A DNA stretch of 9,038 nucleotides from AC-37 sp036389105 (GTDB taxonomy: Bacteria > Actinomycetota > Thermoleophilia > Solirubrobacterales > Thermoleophilaceae). Below are positions 5,571 to 9,038 of this stretch, in pieces (the first letter of the stretch is position 1; the number at the start of each line of letters is the position of its first letter). The notes beneath the pieces are model-generated. The model was not told the origin of the DNA and made no database searches. It was given only the letters and a program-made list of their open reading frames with translations. The position numbers and the translations under genes were made by a program. Location of the stretch: the NCBI GenBank assembly GCA_036389105.1, contig DASVQK010000096.1, positions 1 through 9,038 on the forward strand. The letters run 5' to 3'.

Positions 5571-6635
5571 ATGAGCGACAACGGACAGCCCAAGATCGAG
5601 AACGTGATCATCATCGGGAGCGGGCCCGCCGGCTACACGGCGGCGCTCTACGCCTCGCGCGCCGACCTCAGCCCGCTGGTGGTGGAGGGCTTTCTCTGGG
5701 GGGGCCTGCTCCAGACCACGACCGACGTTGAGAACTACCCCGGCTTCCCCGAGGGGATCATGGGCCCGGAGATGATGCAGAAGCTCCGCGACCAGGCCGA
5801 GCGCTTCGGATCGCGCTTCATCACCGAGGACGTCACGCGCGTGGAGCTGTCGGAGGACGGCGGCCCGCACCGCGTGTTCGTCGGCGACGACGAGCACCTG
5901 GCCAAGACCGTGATCCTCTCGATGGGGGCCGAGCACAAGAAGCTCGGCGTGCCCGGCGAGGAGGAGCTGGCCAACCGCGGCGTCTCCTACTGCGCCACCT
6001 GCGACGCGGCGTTCTTCCGCGACAAGAAGATCATGGTCGTGGGCGGCGGCGACTCCGCGATGGAGGAGGCCATCTTCCTGTCCAAGTTCGGCTCGTCGGT
6101 CGCGCTGGTCCACCGCCGCGACGAGTTCCGCGCGTCGCAGATCATGCAGGACCGCGCGCGCGAGATCGACAACATCGAGATCCTCACGCCGTACGTCGTG
6201 GCTCGCTTCGAGGCGGGCGAGTCCGGCTCGCTGGCGCGAGCAGTCCTGAAGCACGCCGAGACGGGCGAGGAGCGCGAGGTCGAGGTCGACGGCGCGTTCA
6301 TCGCGATCGGCCACCAGCCGCAGTCGGGCATCGTCCGCGATCAGATCGACACCGACGACGACGGCTACGTCCTGACGGAGGGCAAGTCAACGCGCACCAA
6401 CCGCCCCGGCGTTTTCGCCGCCGGCGACCTGGTGGACCACACCTACCGCCAGGCCGTGACCGCGGCGGGCACGGGCTGCCAGTCGGCGCTGGACGCCGAG
6501 TGGTACCTGCGCGACATGACGCCCGGCGAGAACGCCGAGACGCACTGGATGAAGCCGGACGAGGTGGAGGCCGCGGCCGAGAAGGTCGCGCTGGACATGG
6601 CGTCCGGCGAGCCCGAGCGCGCGCCGGCGAAGTAA
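5571..6635 (+). CDS. trxB: Thioredoxin-disulfide reductase
   Basis: A cytosolic flavoenzyme that passes electrons from NADPH through FAD to thioredoxin. The FAD-binding GSGPAGYTAALYASRA (16-31) is followed by the redox-active CATC (Cys141, Cys144) in YCATCDAAFF. The NADPH-binding VVGGGDSAMEEA (156-167) and HRRDEFRAS (181-189) come next. The FAD-contacting C-terminal block has FIAIGHQP (243-250), VFAAGDL (281-287) and a TYRQAVTAAGTGCQSALDAE segment (291-310). This is the low-molecular-weight bacterial type. At 354 residues it is longer than the usual 310-330; the excess is a charged Ala/Glu-rich tail after residue 313 that does not resemble a thioredoxin fusion. The ATG at 5571 has GAGG four bases upstream (5563-5566). 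No thioredoxin gene lies nearby. The glutathione/ferredoxin-type relatives lack this exact combination, so the call is firm. Confidence 0.95.
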   Translation: MSDNGQPKIENVIIIGSGPAGYTAALYASRADLSPLVVEGFLWGGLLQTTTDVENYPGFPEGIMGPEMMQKLRDQAERFGSRFITEDVTRVELSEDGGPHRVFVGDDEHLAKTVILSMGAEHKKLGVPGEEELANRGVSYCATCDAAFFRDKKIMVVGGGDSAMEEAIFLSKFGSSVALVHRRDEFRASQIMQDRAREIDNIEILTPYVVARFEAGESGSLARAVLKHAETGEEREVEVDGAFIAIGHQPQSGIVRDQIDTDDDGYVLTEGKSTRTNRPGVFAAGDLVDHTYRQAVTAAGTGCQSALDAEWYLRDMTPGENAETHWMKPDEVEAAAEKVALDMASGEPERAPAK

Positions 6636-6638
6636 CCC

Positions 6639-6671
6639 CGCGGCGCCCGCCGCGCCGACTCGGCTGAGCCG
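6639..6671 (+). terminator. Possible GC-rich hairpins after trxB
   Basis: A six-pair stem (CGCGGC 6639-6644 with GCCGCG 6649-6654, loop GCCC) begins four bases after the trxB stop. It is followed by a four-pair stem CGGC-TGA-GCCG (6661-6671). Neither is followed by a T-run, as is common in high-GC actinobacteria, so an intrinsic terminator is possible but weakly supported. Confidence 0.35.
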
Positions 6672-6687
6672 TCCTGGCCCCGCCCAC

Positions 6688-6725
6688 TAGGCTTCGTAGA
6701 CCGCCCGCACGCACCCACGGAGGAG
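6688..6725 (+). promoter_or_regulatory. Candidate -10 and strong ribosome binding site for the MBL-acn pair
   Basis: TAGGCT (6688-6693) fits TAnnnT, though no convincing -35 is seen 16-18 bases upstream. GGAGGAG (6719-6725) lies five bases before the ATG at 6731 and is a strong Shine-Dalgarno sequence that fixes the start. It is the best ribosome binding site on the plus strand of the window. Confidence 0.5.
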
Positions 6726-6730
6726 CCCGC

Positions 6731-7810
6731 ATGGCAGTCATCGAGAGCCCGGAGACACTCGGCATCAGGCCGTTCCACGAGTTCGACCGGGTGAGCGAGG
6801 CGTGGCCGCGCGGCGAGCGCCCGCAGGCCATCCGCGACGCCGCGCAGGCGTTCCGCGCGCGCTTCAAGGAGCAGGGGCAGATCCGGGCCGTGCGAACGGT
6901 CGACCTGGTCGCCGCCGGCTACCCGACGCTGTTCGCGTTCGGCGGCGCCGCGCGCGGGATCAACCCGTTCATCAGCATCCTTAACCGCCTGGTGGTTGTC
7001 CAGTTCGAGGACTTCGAGGGCGAGCTGAAGACGCTCGCGTGGGAGCCCACCGTGCCGGAGGGGTCGCAGGAGGCGCCGTTCTACGAGCAGCAGATGGAGC
7101 GCTACGGCAAGCTGGCCGAGAGGCTCTTCGCCACCTACTACAACACCGTGCACGAGGCGCTGGCGCTCTGCGGGCTCGTGCCCGACGACGTCGACTACAT
7201 CGCCTTCGATCACCTGCACGTGCAGGACGTGCGCATCCTCATGGGCACCGAGGGCAAGCCGGGGTTCTTTCCCAATGCCAAGCACCTGGCGCAGCGGACC
7301 GAGGTCGACACCTTCAGGTCCACCCACCCGATGCAGTGGGCCTGGTACGTGCCCGGCGGCATGGACGGCATCCCAGAGGAGAACATGGTGCTGCTGGACG
7401 GCGACGTGGAGCTGGGCCCCGGCCTGGCGTTCCTGCACACGCCCGGCCACACCGACGGAAACATGTCGCTGTGCGTGAACACGCCCGACGGCGTGTGGGT
7501 CAGCTCCGAGAACGGCGTGGCGGCAGACAACTGGCACCCGCACCTGTCGAAGATCCCGGGCGTGCGCAAGTGGGCCGAGTTCTTCGGGCGCGAGGTCGTG
7601 CTCAACTCGAACACGCTCGAGGACTCGATCGACCAGTACGACTCGATGCTCAAGGAGCGCGAGGTGGCCGACAAGAACCGCCAGGACGCGCGCTACCGCA
7701 ACGTGTTCCCGTCGTCGGAGCTCGCCGGCTTCAAGCGCCAATGGCCGATCAAGCCGAGCTTCGTGTACGGCGGGATCAACTACGGCCGCATCGAGAAGCC
7801 GTCCAGGTGA
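6731..7810 (+). CDS. MBL-fold hydrolase-like protein with altered metal ligands, function unknown
   Basis: A 359-residue soluble protein. The MBL fold is indicated by LHTPGHTDGN (235-244, His240 at the third-ligand position) preceded by a LLDGDVELGPG strand (221-231). The first metal motif is FDHLHVQD (159-166), so the normal HxHxDH has become HxHxQD: Gln165 replaces Asp and Asp166 replaces His. The usual bridging Asp position reads VSSENGVAADNWHPH (257-271), possibly Glu260, and where a final ligand His would be expected the chain reads LNSNTLEDSIDQYDSM (291-306). An N-terminal region of about 150 residues precedes the motif, longer than in small MBL hydrolases. The protein may bind metal differently or have a non-hydrolytic role. 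It begins after a strong ribosome binding site and overlaps acn by four bases (GTGA). I recognise the fold but no characterised family member. Confidence 0.8.
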   Translation: MAVIESPETLGIRPFHEFDRVSEAWPRGERPQAIRDAAQAFRARFKEQGQIRAVRTVDLVAAGYPTLFAFGGAARGINPFISILNRLVVVQFEDFEGELKTLAWEPTVPEGSQEAPFYEQQMERYGKLAERLFATYYNTVHEALALCGLVPDDVDYIAFDHLHVQDVRILMGTEGKPGFFPNAKHLAQRTEVDTFRSTHPMQWAWYVPGGMDGIPEENMVLLDGDVELGPGLAFLHTPGHTDGNMSLCVNTPDGVWVSSENGVAADNWHPHLSKIPGVRKWAEFFGREVVLNSNTLEDSIDQYDSMLKEREVADKNRQDARYRNVFPSSELAGFKRQWPIKPSFVYGGINYGRIEKPSR

Positions 7811-9038
7811 GCGGCGGCGACAGCTTCGGCGCGCGCGGCACACTCGAGGTCGGGGGCCAGAGCTACGAGGTCTTCCGTCTGGAGGCACTCCAGCCGAAGT
7901 ACGACGTCGCCCGCCTGCCGTACTCGCTGAAGGTCCTGCTGGAGAACGTGCTGCGCCGGGAGGACGGCGAGTCCGTGACAGCGGAGGACGTGGAGACCAT
8001 CGCCACGTGGGTGGCCGCCGACGAGCCGTCGAGCGAGATCGCCTACACGCCCGCGCGCGTGCTGATGCAGGACTTCACCGGCGTGCCCGCGATCGTCGAC
8101 CTGGCCGCCATGCGCGACGCGATGGCCGAGATGGGCGGCGACCCCGCGCGGATCAACCCGCTGTCGCCCGCCGAGCTGGTGATCGACCACTCGATCCAGG
8201 TGGACGAGTTCGCCACCAAGCTCGCGTTCCGCCACAACGCCGAGTTCGAGTTCGAGCGCAACCGCGAGCGCTACGCGTTCCTGCGCTGGGGACAGCAGGC
8301 GTTCGACGACTTCGCCGTGGTGCCGCCCAACACCGGCATCTGCCACCAGGTGAACCTGGAGCACCTGGCGCGAGTGGTGTACGTGAGGGACGGCCAGGCG
8401 TTCCCCGACACGCTGGTCGGCACCGACTCGCACACCACGATGATCAACGGCCTGGGCGTGCTCGGCTGGGGAGTGGGCGGGATCGAGGCCGAGGCCGCGA
8501 TGCTCGGACAGGCCATCTCGATGCTGCTGCCGCAGGTGGTGGGCTTCCGCCTGACCGGCCAGCTGCCCGAGGGATCCACCGCCACGGATCTGGTGCTCAC
8601 GGTCACGCAGATGCTGCGCGAGCGCGGCGTGGTGGGCAAGTTCGTGGAGTTCTTCGGCAGCGGGCTGGCGGGCCTGCCGCTGGCCGACCGCGCCACGATC
8701 GGCAACATGGCGCCGGAGTACGGCGCCACCTGCGGGATCTTCCCCGTGGACGCCGAGACGATCCGCTACCTGGAGTTCACCGGGCGCTCGGGCGAGCTGG
8801 TCGAGGCCTACATGCGCGAGCAGGGCATGTTCCACGACGAGGACACCGAGGACGCGACGTACTCGGACACGCTGGAGCTCGACCTGAGCGACGTGGAGCC
8901 GTCGCTGGCGGGGCCGAAGCGCCCGCAGGACCGGGTGCCGCTGCGCGAGGCGCGCGCGGCGTTCGAGGAGGCGCTGGGGGAGCAGGGCGTGGAGTACAGG
9001 GGTCAGGACGAGGCGTCGGCCGAGTCGTTCCCGGCCAG
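7807..9038 (+). CDS. acn: Aconitate hydratase, N-terminal part (3' end outside window)
   Basis: A TCA-cycle enzyme interconverting citrate and isocitrate through a [4Fe-4S] cluster. 410 residues of an expected 900 or so are visible. The AcnA/IRP1-type order is clear: LPYSLKVLLENVLR (37-50), RVLMQDFTGVPAIVDLAAMR (84-103), RYAFLRWGQQAF (155-166), VVPPNTGICHQVNLEHLA (171-188), LVGTDSHTTMINGLGVLGWG (203-222), EYGATCGIFPVD (304-315) and GPKRPQDRVPL (369-379). The SCTN cysteine and the later cluster cysteine pair lie beyond the right edge, so cluster binding cannot be checked here. The GTG at 7807 overlaps the preceding stop (GTGA) and gives the standard N-terminus; the first in-frame ATG is codon 88, inside the conserved domain. 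The upstream Shine-Dalgarno is weak, consistent with translation coupled to the MBL-like gene. Methylcitrate dehydratase activity (AcnD-like) cannot be fully excluded. Confidence 0.94.
   Translation, partial: MSGGDSFGARGTLEVGGQSYEVFRLEALQPKYDVARLPYSLKVLLENVLRREDGESVTAEDVETIATWVAADEPSSEIAYTPARVLMQDFTGVPAIVDLAAMRDAMAEMGGDPARINPLSPAELVIDHSIQVDEFATKLAFRHNAEFEFERNRERYAFLRWGQQAFDDFAVVPPNTGICHQVNLEHLARVVYVRDGQAFPDTLVGTDSHTTMINGLGVLGWGVGGIEAEAAMLGQAISMLLPQVVGFRLTGQLPEGSTATDLVLTVTQMLRERGVVGKFVEFFGSGLAGLPLADRATIGNMAPEYGATCGIFPVDAETIRYLEFTGRSGELVEAYMREQGMFHDEDTEDATYSDTLELDLSDVEPSLAGPKRPQDRVPLREARAAFEEALGEQGVEYRGQDEASAESFPA

Noticed and set aside
6443..8835. Long minus-strand open frames opposite trxB, the MBL-like gene and acn.
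   Set aside because: All lie antisense to conserved genes and show no domain of their own.
1..9038. Search for a mobile element, CRISPR array, toxin-antitoxin pair or defence system.
   Set aside because: No transposase, integrase, spaced repeats, nuclease or small paired genes were seen, and gene content and codon use look uniform across the window.

Overview
The window is very GC-rich (roughly 70% by eye), gene-dense chromosomal DNA with strong third-position G/C bias, GTG and TTG starts alongside ATG, one-base and four-base gene overlaps, and candidate leaderless promoters. Together with the gene families present, this suggests a high-GC actinobacterium, possibly a Thermoleophilia/Solirubrobacterales-type lineage. 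That placement is inference, because no rRNA or other marker is present. No tRNA, rRNA, CRISPR array, insertion sequence or phage gene was seen, and no gene-free stretch exceeds about 100 bases.

Layout. (1) At 1-793 on the minus strand lies an enoyl-CoA hydratase/isomerase of the PaaG-like type, whose 3' end runs off the left edge. (2) A short divergent intergenic region (794-845) carries its Shine-Dalgarno sequence and a probable leaderless promoter for the plus-strand genes. (3) At 846-1490 is a UlaG-like metallo-beta-lactamase (MBL) fold hydrolase, coupled by a TGATG overlap to (4) 1490-3343, an unusual fusion of two SCP2-like lipid-binding domains to an R2-like ligand-binding oxidase (R2lox). 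(5) At 3404-4315 is a PAP2/Aur1-like membrane phosphatase or phosphotransferase, coupled by a second TGATG overlap to (6) 4315-5547, a multi-pass membrane protein of the lysylphosphatidylglycerol-synthase TM (UPF0104) family. (7) At 5571-6635 is thioredoxin reductase (trxB), with a likely promoter in the last codons of the gene before it. (8) At 6731-7810 is an MBL-fold protein with a rearranged metal-binding motif, overlapping by GTGA with (9) 7807 to the right edge, the N-terminal part of aconitate hydratase (acn).

How the genes may work together. Genes 1 and 3-6 share a lipid theme: acyl-CoA chemistry, a lipid-binding domain fused to an oxidase whose known relatives hold a fatty acid at the metal site, and two membrane proteins of lipid-headgroup families. 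Genes 7-9 are redox and central metabolism. The most distinctive item is the SCP2-SCP2-R2lox fusion: all six metal ligands and both ether-crosslink residues of R2lox can be located, so it looks like an intact oxidase carrying its own lipid-binding module. The second is the MBL-like protein upstream of acn, in which the HxHxDH motif reads HxHxQD. Most of the rest is ordinary chromosomal content.
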